Of a stretch of 9,395 nucleotides of DNA, positions 1-6,140 are shown in pieces (the first letter of the stretch is position 1; each line of letters starts with the position of its first letter). The translations under genes and the position numbers were made by a program. Below the pieces are notes generated by a model, which saw only the letters and a list, made by a program, of their open reading frames with translations, did no database searches and was not told where the DNA came from. Source of the DNA: JAAYCB01 sp012744395 (GTDB taxonomy: Bacteria > Planctomycetota > Planctomycetia > Pirellulales > Thermoguttaceae); the NCBI GenBank assembly GCA_028703175.1, contig JAQVNJ010000178.1:1-9395 (forward strand), given 5' to 3'.

Positions 1-1423
1 GGGAGGGATTCACGCCGAGCGCCAGTCGCGACGAGCCCAGCAAGGAGTAGCGCTTTCCGTCATCGGCGATGGCGTCGATCTTCAACCGGCTCGACCGCCC
101 CACCGGGATGTCGGGAGGAACGACCGCCGCTTCGATCGAAGTCAGCGGAATGTCGCGGACAAGGACGTTGGCCGTCGCCTCCAGCCTGGCGATCCGATAC
201 CACGCGCCATCGGCCGCCTGTCTGACCGCCGGGTCGGCGTCGGCGTCGGCGGGCGGTGCGGCGGCCTGGCGGACCGGCAAGCTGGCGACCAGGGTGCTCC
301 TGCCCGGCGCGAGCCCTTCCAGCAATCCCTGGTCGACATAGACCACTTGATCGCCGCTGGGGGCCCATTCCGCCAGGCTGGAGAGATCGGCGGTGGCGCT
401 ACCCGGATAGTGGCCCAGGAGGCGGACCTGGGCAGTGGTTCCGACTCCGAGTTCGACGCGAGGCGGATCGATCGAAATCCGGTCCGGTGGGCCGGGCTCG
501 GTGACCGTGACGGACACCCGGGCGGTGCGGCGGCCGTCGTAGAACCGGATCAGCGTTTTGCCCGGACTCTGCGCGACGGCGGTTGCGCCATGCGGATCGA
601 GTCTGACGATGCGCGGGTCGTCGGCCAGCGCCACCGCCTGGCCGGTGATGTGTCGTTCGCCGAGCCCGAACAGCCCGGGCCGGATGATGGAGAATTCCAG
701 CCGGCCGCCCAACGGTCCGGTCCAGTCGCCGGGCCTGGCGATCAGCCGGCGTTGGTTCCACGCCAGCCATCCGCCGATCAAGGCCAAGAGCAGCAAGAGG
801 AGCAGCAGAGCGAGGGGCCGTTTGCGCGATTTCTGCTTCGGCTTCTGCGGCAGGGCGGCCTGGCAGGCCGGACACTTCGCGCTTTGGCCGGGGCGGCGAA
901 TCCAAAGCAGGTTGCAGCCCTCTTCGGCGCACAGCAGGGCCGGGGCGGGCTGTCGATCGTTCCGCTGGTATCCCCAGCACCACACGAGCCGGGGACGGTT
1001 CAGTACGTCTTGGTAGCGGAAGAAATAGCTGGCCCGGTCGCTTCGCGCCTTGTTGTGGGCAAGATCCTCGAAGTTCTCCTTGAGGACGCGCAGCAGGAGC
1101 CGCTCGGTTGAGTTCTCCGCCTTGGCGGCGTTGAGACGCTCCTCGATCTTCTCAAGCTCGGCTGCCAGGGGGCCGCGCAGGTCCTCCTCGGTTGCGGGCG
1201 AACAGGCAACGTCCTCGAGTCGGCCTCCCTCGTCCGTGCGAACGTAGAAGTTCACCGAGTCGCCTTCAATTTCCGGCTCGGCGGCCAGGTGTCCCAACCA
1301 GCGGAGGAGGATTTTGCCGCTGGCATTGGCGGTGTCGAGCATGGGAACGCCCGGCTCCAGTGCGATCGGCCGGAAATCCGGGGCGTTGTCGGCGAGGTCG
1401 ATGCGAGCGAATCGTCTGGCCAT
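1..1423 (-). CDS. Zinc-ribbon, single-pass membrane protein with bacterial Ig-like (BIG2-type) repeats, C-terminus cut by window edge
   Basis: The frame is open from ATG at 1423 down to base 1 with no stop, giving 474 residues. The start is firm because an in-frame TGA sits two codons upstream (1427-1429). No clear Shine-Dalgarno precedes it. Visible order: an N-terminal soluble part (1-150) with a charged, probably helical stretch at 85-128; a four-cysteine zinc ribbon (C165, C170, C184, C187; last pair CPAC); a basic patch (192-203); a hydrophobic helix with eight consecutive leucines (204-222); then beta-rich repeats at about 232-308, 313-424 and 427 onward. The first repeat shows the BIG2-like pattern IVRLDPHG followed by a GKTLIRF strand and VSVTV. 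The basic patch before the helix suggests the ribbon is cytoplasmic and the Ig-like part is exported (inference). The alanine/aspartate-rich run PADADADPAV at 390-399 looks like a loop or linker. Function is unknown; a surface or envelope structural role is possible but unproven. Confidence 0.85.
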   Translation of the reverse strand, partial: MARRFARIDLADNAPDFRPIALEPGVPMLDTANASGKILLRWLGHLAAEPEIEGDSVNFYVRTDEGGRLEDVACSPATEEDLRGPLAAELEKIEERLNAAKAENSTERLLLRVLKENFEDLAHNKARSDRASYFFRYQDVLNRPRLVWCWGYQRNDRQPAPALLCAEEGCNLLWIRRPGQSAKCPACQAALPQKPKQKSRKRPLALLLLLLLLALIGGWLAWNQRRLIARPGDWTGPLGGRLEFSIIRPGLFGLGERHITGQAVALADDPRIVRLDPHGATAVAQSPGKTLIRFYDGRRTARVSVTVTEPGPPDRISIDPPRVELGVGTTAQVRLLGHYPGSATADLSSLAEWAPSGDQVVYVDQGLLEGLAPGRSTLVASLPVRQAAAPPADADADPAVRQAADGAWYRIARLEATANVLVRDIPLTSIEAAVVPPDIPVGRSSRLKIDAIADDGKRYSLLGSSRLALGVNPS

Positions 1424-1914
1424 CAGTCAGCTCAACTGTCCAAATCGGGCCTGCGGCAACGATCAATCACCTCCGTAACCGGTCGCACCCCGAGATGGAC
1501 CCGCGGGGGGCAGTCGCGTCTTCGCGGCGGCCCTGCTCTGCATGTCACCGCACCAGGCTGCGCGCCGCGCGAACTGGGACAGTCCCGGTAAATGATCTCC
1601 CCCCCTCCCTCTAGCCTATCCGCTTTTCGACGAGCCGCAAGCAACCGTTCCGCTCCCCGGGGCGGGTCGCGGAGGGGGACGCCGTCTCGGAATGGTGCCA
1701 ACCTGGCAGTCTGGCCGGTTGCCTCCCGGTTGCGCCAGCAAGAGACACGCCGAGACCGCCGCGTTTACCTTCTGTTGAGCGGAGCAGCAGGGGCGAGGCG
1801 GCTGCTGATGGCTCCCAAAGGGCCATTTGCCGCCAAAGAGCGGTGCGCCCGTCGCGAACGGTCGCGCTGCGGGAGTCTGGCCGGGCGGACCGAAACTCGC
1901 CAAAGGTCGGCTTC
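1424..1914. other. Intergenic region between two minus-strand genes
   Basis: This 491-base stretch separates the stop of the small membrane protein from the start of the Ig-like protein. Frames open across it have skewed, arginine/proline-rich translations typical of chance frames in GC-rich DNA, and none resembles a known family. It holds a compact palindrome at 1573-1589, and the Ig-like gene's promoter presumably lies here. I could not pick a convincing -35/-10 pair, nor a hairpin followed by a T-run that would terminate the gene ending at 1915. Confidence 0.6.
1573..1589. repeat. 17-bp near-perfect palindrome centred on GGGAC-a-GTCCC
   Basis: The core GGGAC-a-GTCCC is a perfect 5-bp dyad around one base. 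The flanks extend it through a T/G mismatch to AC...GT. A one-base centre cannot form an RNA hairpin loop, so it is better read as a DNA-level palindrome, either a protein-binding site or part of a dispersed intergenic repeat. It lies about 150 bases upstream of the Ig-like protein's start. Only one copy is seen here. Confidence 0.4.
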
Positions 1915-2364
1915 CTACAGGCCAAGACCGTCTTGCAGGACATGGTTGCCGAGGAGATTTGCCAATACCCATGCGCCGAACGCCACCAGCAAGAGGGTCT
2001 TCACGTAGCGCCGGAAGTCGTCCCACGTGGTCGGTTCGCCATAGACTGTCGCCCCCCGCCCGGATCGCTGCTCTGTCCAGCGGCACCATATGACAACACC
2101 GACAAACACGAAGTAGATTGCGTCCAGCGCGGTCGCCCATCCGCTTCCCGTGCTCAGGATACCGCACAGCGTGAGCAGAATCGCCGCCGGTCCCAGGCAG
2201 AACCAGGTCAGTCGCGTGATCAGCCCGCCGAAGGTGTTGATGGCCGGCCGATCGTTCGGGTTGCTGTCTGGGGGGTTCGTGGACTCGGCAGTCTGGCTCG
2301 CGGTGGGGCTCGTCTGACGAGGCTCCGGAGAGTCCGGCAAGCGTTTGCGGCTTTTCGTGGGCAT
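1915..2364 (-). CDS. Small membrane protein of unknown function, about three membrane helices
   Basis: ATG at 2364 to TAG at 1915-1917, 149 residues. A good Shine-Dalgarno (GGAG on the minus strand, from 2375-2372) lies 7 bases before the ATG and supports this start. The first 47 residues are hydrophilic and rich in proline, serine, threonine and asparagine, opening with a basic patch (KSRKR). Hydrophobic segments follow at about 52-71, 78-95 and 122-140. Between the second and third is a polar loop with the phrase GEPTTWDDFRRYVKT. I recognise no catalytic motif. The composition (long apolar helices with Trp/Arg at the ends) argues for a real gene, whereas overlapping frames on both strands read as arginine/proline-rich noise. 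It runs divergently from the kinase-regulator pair and could share their control region. Role unknown. Confidence 0.72.
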   Translation of the reverse strand: MPTKSRKRLPDSPEPRQTSPTASQTAESTNPPDSNPNDRPAINTFGGLITRLTWFCLGPAAILLTLCGILSTGSGWATALDAIYFVFVGVVIWCRWTEQRSGRGATVYGEPTTWDDFRRYVKTLLLVAFGAWVLANLLGNHVLQDGLGL

Positions 2365-2371
2365 GGATAAA

Positions 2372-2375
2372 CTCC
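2372..2375 (-). promoter_or_regulatory. Shine-Dalgarno GGAG of the small membrane protein
   Basis: The plus-strand bases ctcc read GGAG on the minus strand, 7 bases before the ATG at 2364. The spacing is typical and fixes the start of the 149-residue protein. Confidence 0.6.
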
Positions 2376-2383
2376 GAGGATCG

Positions 2384-2399
2384 GAATCCGAGAGGATTC
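2384..2399. repeat. Inverted repeat GAATCC-gaga-GGATTC in the leader of the small membrane gene
   Basis: Perfect 6-bp arms around 4 bases. It lies 20-35 bases upstream of the ATG at 2364, so it falls in the probable 5' leader or promoter of the minus-strand gene. It could be an RNA hairpin or an operator. Its GAATC/GATTC arms resemble those of the larger dyad at 2516-2535, though the spacing between the shared cores differs by two bases. Confidence 0.35.
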
Positions 2400-2426
2400 A
2401 GGAACTGCGTTTCATCTTCGGGGCAA

Positions 2427-2432
2427 GATATA
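2427..2432 (-). promoter_or_regulatory. Possible -10 element (TATATC) for the small membrane gene
   Basis: Read on the minus strand, TATATC stands out as AT-rich in a GC-rich setting and is placed to start a transcript about 55 bases before the ATG at 2364. No good -35 hexamer sits 16-18 bases upstream, so the call is weak. Confidence 0.25.
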
Positions 2433-2515
2433 TGCCAGTCTCGCCTGGGCGCGAGCGGATCGTGTGCAAGATGCTTTCACACAAGGGTTTGCATCACAAT
2501 TTCGATCCCAGCCGC

Positions 2516-2535
2516 GCTGAATCTGCCGATTCAGC
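2516..2535. promoter_or_regulatory. Perfect 8-bp-arm dyad, candidate activator (enhancer) site
   Basis: GCTGAATC-tgcc-GATTCAGC is a perfect inverted repeat with a 4-base centre. It ends about 160 bases upstream of the GG of the sigma54-like element at 2694-2709, a distance typical of NtrC-family enhancer sites. Its right part, read on the minus strand as GCTGAATCGGCA, recurs exactly on the plus strand at 2687-2698. An RNA hairpin is a weaker alternative, since no T-run follows on either strand. Confidence 0.45.
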
Positions 2536-2679
2536 CTTGGTCGGGGCGTGGACAGATTCTTTCCGCTGTGGACAATCGTTTTCCTTCGGTAAGGAGTCTG
2601 CGGGGTGGTTTTGACTGCCGGCCGCACGTAGCAGCGTGTTGCTCGGCCGTGTTGGCCCGGCGTGGCCGGCATTGCCGTG

Positions 2680-2701
2680 CGATGCTGCTGAATCGGCATC
2701 G
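2680..2701. repeat. Inverted repeat CGATGC-N10-GCATCG overlapping the -24 element
   Basis: Perfect 6-bp arms separated by 10 bases. The right arm covers the GG of the putative sigma54 -24 box, and the interior holds most of the GCTGAATCGGCA copy (2687-2698). A protein bound here would be expected to occlude the promoter. Confidence 0.3.
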
Positions 2702-2709
2702 TTCTTGCT
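2694..2709 (+). promoter_or_regulatory. Sigma54-type promoter (-24/-12) upstream of the two-component genes
   Basis: The bases CGGCATCGTTCTTGCT fit the consensus TGGCACG-N4-TTGCW: GGCA at the -24 box, TTGCT at the -12 box, and exactly 10 bases between the invariant GG (2695-2696) and GC (2707-2708). Mismatches are the first T and the C and G after GGCA. The predicted transcript start is near 2720, some 25 bases before the TTG at 2746 and about 90 before the ATG at 2812. The downstream pair includes a regulator that carries the GAFTGA sigma54-contact motif, which makes the match more credible. Confidence 0.5.
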
Positions 2710-2811
2710 TGTAATCGATTGCCACCCCTGGAGCGGGGGACATAATTGAAAACTGGCGGAGTCACCCCGCAGTGGACTGATTTTCCGGCTTCGTTTGGGT
2801 GGGACATTGGC

Positions 2812-4338
2812 ATGTGGAAAAAAGTTGTGACCCCGCCGATCCTGGTGAGCATTCTGTGGATTGCGGGCAGCAGCATCACGAACTACTACATTCAAGGGGT
2901 GCACGAATCGCACGCTCGGGCGTTGGAGGAGAATGTCGCCACGATCCGGGCGGGCTGGGCGATGCAAGATGCCTTGTGGCGGCTTGAATCGATCGTGATG
3001 GAGGCGGAGGGGAGGGATTTGCACGAGGCGGGAAGCGAGGCGGACGAACTGAAATCCGTCTTTCTGCAACACTTGGACGATGCGGAGCGAACGTCCGTCA
3101 CGCCGGAAGAGCAGGTCCTGGTCAGGGCGGTTCGCGAGCGTTTCGCCGTGTACCGCGACCATGTCGGTTTTGACGCCGTCGATCCTGGTGACGGCCCGCC
3201 GCAAGCGGACCGGTTGGCGCAGCCGGCCTGGCAACCGGTGCAGAAAGAGGCGACGATCCGCCTGGCCCGCGAGGTAGCCCGACTCTGCCGGCGGCTCACC
3301 GATTTGAATGAGCGGATTCTAGCCGAGGCCACCGCGCGGAGCGTTCGACTCGGTCGAGTGATGCACTCCGTGCACCTGACGTTCTTGATTGCCGGTCCAA
3401 TCGTGGGCGTGCTGTGTGGCTTGTGGGTCGCGCGCGGCCTGCGGCGGTCGCTTTCCGAGATCAGCGTCACGCTCCGGGATGCCGCGGGCGATCTGGACCG
3501 GAAGGTTGGCTCGGTGGAAGTCCGTGCCCTGGACGACCTGCCCGCTCTACAGCAGCAGGTCGAGGCGGTTGCCGAGCAGATTCGTCGCGTGATGGACGAG
3601 CTCGAGCGGAGCCGCCAGAAGGCCATGCTCACCGAGCGGCTGGCGGCGGTCGGCGAGTTGGCGACGGGCGTGGCCCACGAATTGCGCAATCCGCTCACGT
3701 CGGTGAAACTCCTCATCCAGACGGCAGCCAAGCGCGAGGGCCCGGCGGCGATCGAGGAGAAGCCGCTTCAGGTCGCCCGCCAAGAGATCGCGCGGATGGA
3801 GAGTGTCATCCAGGGCCTGTTGGATTTTGCCCGCCCGCCGCAATTGCGCCGCGTGCCCCATGACCTGCGGGAGACCGTCCGCCGCGCGCTGAACCTGGTG
3901 GCGGGGCACGCCAGCCGGCAACAGGTCCGCGTTCTGGAGGAGTTTCCCGCAGAGCCGGTCGTCGTCGACGGCGACCCCGACCAGCTTCACCAGGTGTTCG
4001 TCAACCTCGCGCTCAACGGGATCGAGGCGATGGAAGAGGGTGGTCCAATGCTGGTGTCGATTTCGAGCGGAGCCGCTTTGGGCGGGCGCCAAGTCGTGTT
4101 TCGCGATCGCGGGCCGGGAATCCCCCAAGAGATCATCGGGCGGATTTTCGAGCCGTTTGTCACCAGCAAACAGCGGGGAACGGGGCTGGGACTGGCGATC
4201 AGCCGCCGCATCGTCGAGGATCATGGCGGCGCGCTGCACGCCGCCAACCGAGCCGAGGGGGGAGCCATGTTCACGGTCGACTTGCCACCTTGCGAACCCC
4301 AACCGGAGGCCGCCGATGCCCAAGATTCTGGTGATTGA
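2812..4338 (+). CDS. Membrane sensor histidine kinase (ZraS/AtoS-like)
   Basis: 508 residues from ATG 2812 (opening MWKKVV) to TGA 4336-4338. An in-frame TTG at 2746 would add 22 residues. ATG is preferred because it places a short basic start just before the first membrane helix and has GGGTGGGA 7 bases upstream, but TTG also has a purine-rich leader. Topology: helix about 6-24, periplasmic helical sensor about 28-187, second helix about 189-208, degenerate HAMP-like linker to about 260. The kinase core is complete: H-box AHELRNPLTSVK with phospho-acceptor H289 (codon at 3676), N-box NLALNGIEAM (N402), G1 DRGPGIP, F-box FEPFVTSK, G2 GTGLGLAISRR. It should autophosphorylate in response to an envelope signal and pass phosphate to the adjacent regulator. 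The sensor resembles four-helix periplasmic modules; the ligand cannot be read from sequence. Confidence 0.93.
   Translation: MWKKVVTPPILVSILWIAGSSITNYYIQGVHESHARALEENVATIRAGWAMQDALWRLESIVMEAEGRDLHEAGSEADELKSVFLQHLDDAERTSVTPEEQVLVRAVRERFAVYRDHVGFDAVDPGDGPPQADRLAQPAWQPVQKEATIRLAREVARLCRRLTDLNERILAEATARSVRLGRVMHSVHLTFLIAGPIVGVLCGLWVARGLRRSLSEISVTLRDAAGDLDRKVGSVEVRALDDLPALQQQVEAVAEQIRRVMDELERSRQKAMLTERLAAVGELATGVAHELRNPLTSVKLLIQTAAKREGPAAIEEKPLQVARQEIARMESVIQGLLDFARPPQLRRVPHDLRETVRRALNLVAGHASRQQVRVLEEFPAEPVVVDGDPDQLHQVFVNLALNGIEAMEEGGPMLVSISSGAALGGRQVVFRDRGPGIPQEIIGRIFEPFVTSKQRGTGLGLAISRRIVEDHGGALHAANRAEGGAMFTVDLPPCEPQPEAADAQDSGD
4305..4309 (+). promoter_or_regulatory. Shine-Dalgarno GGAGG of the response regulator, inside the kinase gene
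   Basis: GGAGG lies 6 bases before ATG 4316, within the last codons of the kinase. It is the strongest ribosome-binding site in the window. It selects this start over longer upstream frames and suggests coupled translation of the pair. Confidence 0.7.
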
Positions 4339-5788
4339 CGACGAGCCCGGCATTATCTTCAGCATCGAACACGTCTTCGCCGGCAAGGGGATCGAGGTCC
4401 TGGGCGCTGAAGACGGGGAAACGGGGCTGCGGCTGGTCGCCGACGAGTCGCCGGACGTGATCTTGCTCGACATCCGGCTTGGCAACCGTTCCGGGCTGGA
4501 CGTGTTCCAGGACATCCGCCGCCTCGATCCGAAGAGCCTGGTGGTTTTCATTACTGGGCACGGCACGGCCGACACGGCGATCGAGGCGATCAAGCTGGGC
4601 GCCTACGATTACCTGGTCAAGCCGCTCGACGACGAGCAACTCGACCAGGTGGTGAGCCAAGCCTGCGCGATCAGCCGGATGATGCACGTGCCGGCGATTG
4701 TCGAGGAGGCGGACTGCCCCGAGGACAGGCCCCAGCGGCTGATTGGCGGCGCCGCCGCAATGCAGGCGGTCTTCAAGCAGATTGGCCGGGTGGCGCCCCA
4801 GGATGTGAACGTGCTGATCCTGGGGGAAAGCGGGACGGGCAAGGAGCTGGTGGCCCGCGCGATCTACCACCACAGCCGCCGCAACCAGGCCCCGTTCGTT
4901 GCGATCAACTGCGCGGCGATTCCCGAGTCGCTGCTGGAAAGCGAGCTGTTCGGGCATGAACGGGGGGCCTTTACCGGGGCGGAACACCGGCGGATCGGCA
5001 AGTTCGAGCAATCTCACGGCGGCACGCTGCTGCTCGACGAGATCGGGGACATGGCGCCGGGAACCCAGGCGAAGATCCTCCGGCTGCTCCAGGAAGGGAG
5101 TTTCGAGCGGCTCGGCGGCAGCCAGGCGATTGCGGCCGACGTCCGCGTGATCGCCGCGACCAATCAAGATCTGGACGGCCTGATTGAACAGGGCCGGTTC
5201 CGCATGGACCTTTATTACCGGCTCCGTGGCGTGACGATCCGCCTGCCGCCGTTGCGGGAACACCGCGAAGACATTGCGGAGTTGGCCCACTACTTCCTCT
5301 TCCGCTACAATCGGCAACTGGGCACGGCGGTGCAGTCGATTTCGCCCGAGGCGCTGGACCTGTTGGAGAGGCACAACTGGCCGGGCAATGTGCGGGAGTT
5401 GCAGAGCGTGATCCGCGAATCGTTGATCGCTTCGGCGGGTCCGACGGTGATTGCCGAGTTTCTCCCCGCCGAATTGCACCGCGGCGAGGGCGGCGAGCCC
5501 GAGTCGGAGACCGAGGTCAGACCGATGCCGGACATGGATTGGCGGTCGCTCCCTGAGTTCGTCGAATCGGCCGTGGCCGAGGGTCAGAAAGACGTCTACC
5601 GGCGAGCTCTGGAGCAATTCGATCGTTTGATTGTCGCCGCAGCCATGCGGCAGGCCGGCGGCCAGCAGAATCGGGCGGCCGAGATTCTCGGCATCAGCCG
5701 GGTCACGCTCCGGGCCAAGCTCCGGCATATGCACCTGGCCGTCGAGAAGGTGCTGCTGCCCCGGCAGACGGAAGAGCCGCGGAATTGA
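4316..5788 (+). CDS. Sigma54-dependent response regulator, NtrC/ZraR/AtoC family (REC - AAA+ - Fis HTH)
   Basis: 490 residues from ATG 4316, overlapping the kinase by 23 bases, to TGA 5786-5788. The frame stays open further upstream inside the kinase, but the protein opens MPKILVIDDE, a classic receiver start. Receiver: acidic D8/D9, phospho-acceptor D52, T80, K102. Central AAA+ domain, about 141-375: Walker A GESGTGKE (170-177), sigma54-contact motif GAFTGA (217-222), Walker B LLLDEIGD, sensor I ATNQDL, arginine-finger region FRMDLYYRL, WPGNVREL near the end. C-terminal Fis-type helix-turn-helix about 442-474, with QNRAAEILGISRVTLRAKL. All signature motifs are intact, so it should be an active ATPase that remodels the RNA polymerase-sigma54 closed complex when phosphorylated. 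Length is slightly above the usual 440-480, through the 380-440 linker. Likely targets are its own promoter and possibly the downstream efflux genes (inference). Confidence 0.95.
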   Translation: MPKILVIDDEPGIIFSIEHVFAGKGIEVLGAEDGETGLRLVADESPDVILLDIRLGNRSGLDVFQDIRRLDPKSLVVFITGHGTADTAIEAIKLGAYDYLVKPLDDEQLDQVVSQACAISRMMHVPAIVEEADCPEDRPQRLIGGAAAMQAVFKQIGRVAPQDVNVLILGESGTGKELVARAIYHHSRRNQAPFVAINCAAIPESLLESELFGHERGAFTGAEHRRIGKFEQSHGGTLLLDEIGDMAPGTQAKILRLLQEGSFERLGGSQAIAADVRVIAATNQDLDGLIEQGRFRMDLYYRLRGVTIRLPPLREHREDIAELAHYFLFRYNRQLGTAVQSISPEALDLLERHNWPGNVRELQSVIRESLIASAGPTVIAEFLPAELHRGEGGEPESETEVRPMPDMDWRSLPEFVESAVAEGQKDVYRRALEQFDRLIVAAAMRQAGGQQNRAAEILGISRVTLRAKLRHMHLAVEKVLLPRQTEEPRN

Positions 5789-5888
5789 CGGGCAGGGGGC
5801 AGCCATTCCGGGGGTCCCGCCTCGATCCTCTCGGCAAGTTGCCCCGCCCGGCGGTGCGGGACACGGATTGGCTGCCAGAAAAGCGGCA

Positions 5889-5912
5889 CGCGCCGGCGGT
5901 TCTCCGGGCGCG
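5889..5912 (+). terminator. GC-rich hairpin, possible terminator or attenuator after the regulator gene
   Basis: CGCGCCGG pairs with CCGGGCGCG across a 7-base loop, with one bulged G, giving eight G-C pairs. No T-run follows, so it is not a canonical intrinsic terminator. Hairpins of this sort are fairly common by chance at this GC content. Confidence 0.25.
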
Positions 5913-5935
5913 GCCGACTGCCGGCCTGATCGCAG

Positions 5936-5965
5936 TTGACGCGCGGTGGTCCGGGCAATTAGCCT
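5936..5965 (+). promoter_or_regulatory. Weak sigma70-like promoter before the efflux genes
   Basis: TTGACG (5936-5941), an 18-base spacer and TAGCCT (5960-5965). The -35 is good and the -10 poor (three of six). It would start transcription about 170 bases before the adaptor's ATG. Listed because it is the best candidate for independent expression of the pump genes. Confidence 0.2.
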
Positions 5966-6140
5966 GAGAGTAGGACGGCTGACCCGAAGAGAAGCATTCG
6001 TCCGCCACCGGGGGCGGTCGAGGAGGCTTCTGTCTTCGCGGCGCGTGGTAGGGCGAGGCATCCGAGAGCCCTTTTCGTCGCGGTCCGTGGGTCGATTGCC
6101 GCGACAAGTAATGCCCCAAGACCGCGGATACACGGCTGGA

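Larger units (their letters stand above)
2365..2811. promoter_or_regulatory. Divergent control region between the small membrane gene and the two-component genes
   Basis: About 450 bases without a convincing gene. It holds, left to right: a dyad in the leader of the minus-strand gene (2384-2399), an AT-rich TATATC element on the minus strand (2427-2432), a perfect 8-bp-arm dyad (2516-2535), a 12-base inverted copy of part of that dyad (2687-2698), and a sigma54-like -24/-12 element (2694-2709). Part of 2746-2811 may be coding if the upstream TTG is used for the kinase. Confidence 0.6.
5789..6140. other. Intergenic region before the efflux genes
   Basis: 352 bases between the regulator's stop and the preferred adaptor start. 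A frame from GTG 5946 runs into the adaptor, but its extra residues are arginine-rich and unlike an adaptor N-terminus, so they are treated as non-coding. The gap holds a GC-rich hairpin (5889-5912), a shorter CCCGC/GCGGG hairpin (5843-5860) and a weak sigma70-like pair (5936-5965). I checked for GG-N10-GC sigma54 elements and found none. Confidence 0.55.

Noticed and set aside
1266..1466. 66-codon minus-strand frame starting at a TTG just after GGAGGTGA
   Set aside because: The ribosome-binding-like sequence is only 3 bases from the TTG, too close, and the frame overlaps the Ig-like protein out of register with an Arg/Pro-rich translation.
1616..2167. 183-codon minus-strand frame overlapping the small membrane gene
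   Set aside because: It competes with the 1915-2364 frame, which has a proper Shine-Dalgarno and clear membrane helices. This frame has neither.
2462..2482. GTGTG-N11-CACAC, resembling a CRP-type site
   Set aside because: The spacing between the TGTG and CACA halves does not match the CRP/FNR family consensus, and 5-bp arms are within chance.
2617..2670. GCCGGCC ... GGCCGGC inverted pair and GTGTTG tandem near-repeats
   Set aside because: The arms are pure G/C and far apart, and the tandem copies match at only 9 of 13 positions. Both are expected by chance at this composition.
5843..5860. CCCGC-N8-GCGGG hairpin after the regulator gene
   Set aside because: Only 5 bp of stem and no T-run, so it is too weak to call a terminator.
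5946..6140. N-terminal extension of the adaptor from GTG 5946
   Set aside because: The added residues are strongly arginine-rich and precede what is clearly the natural N-terminal helix. No good ribosome-binding site supports the GTG.
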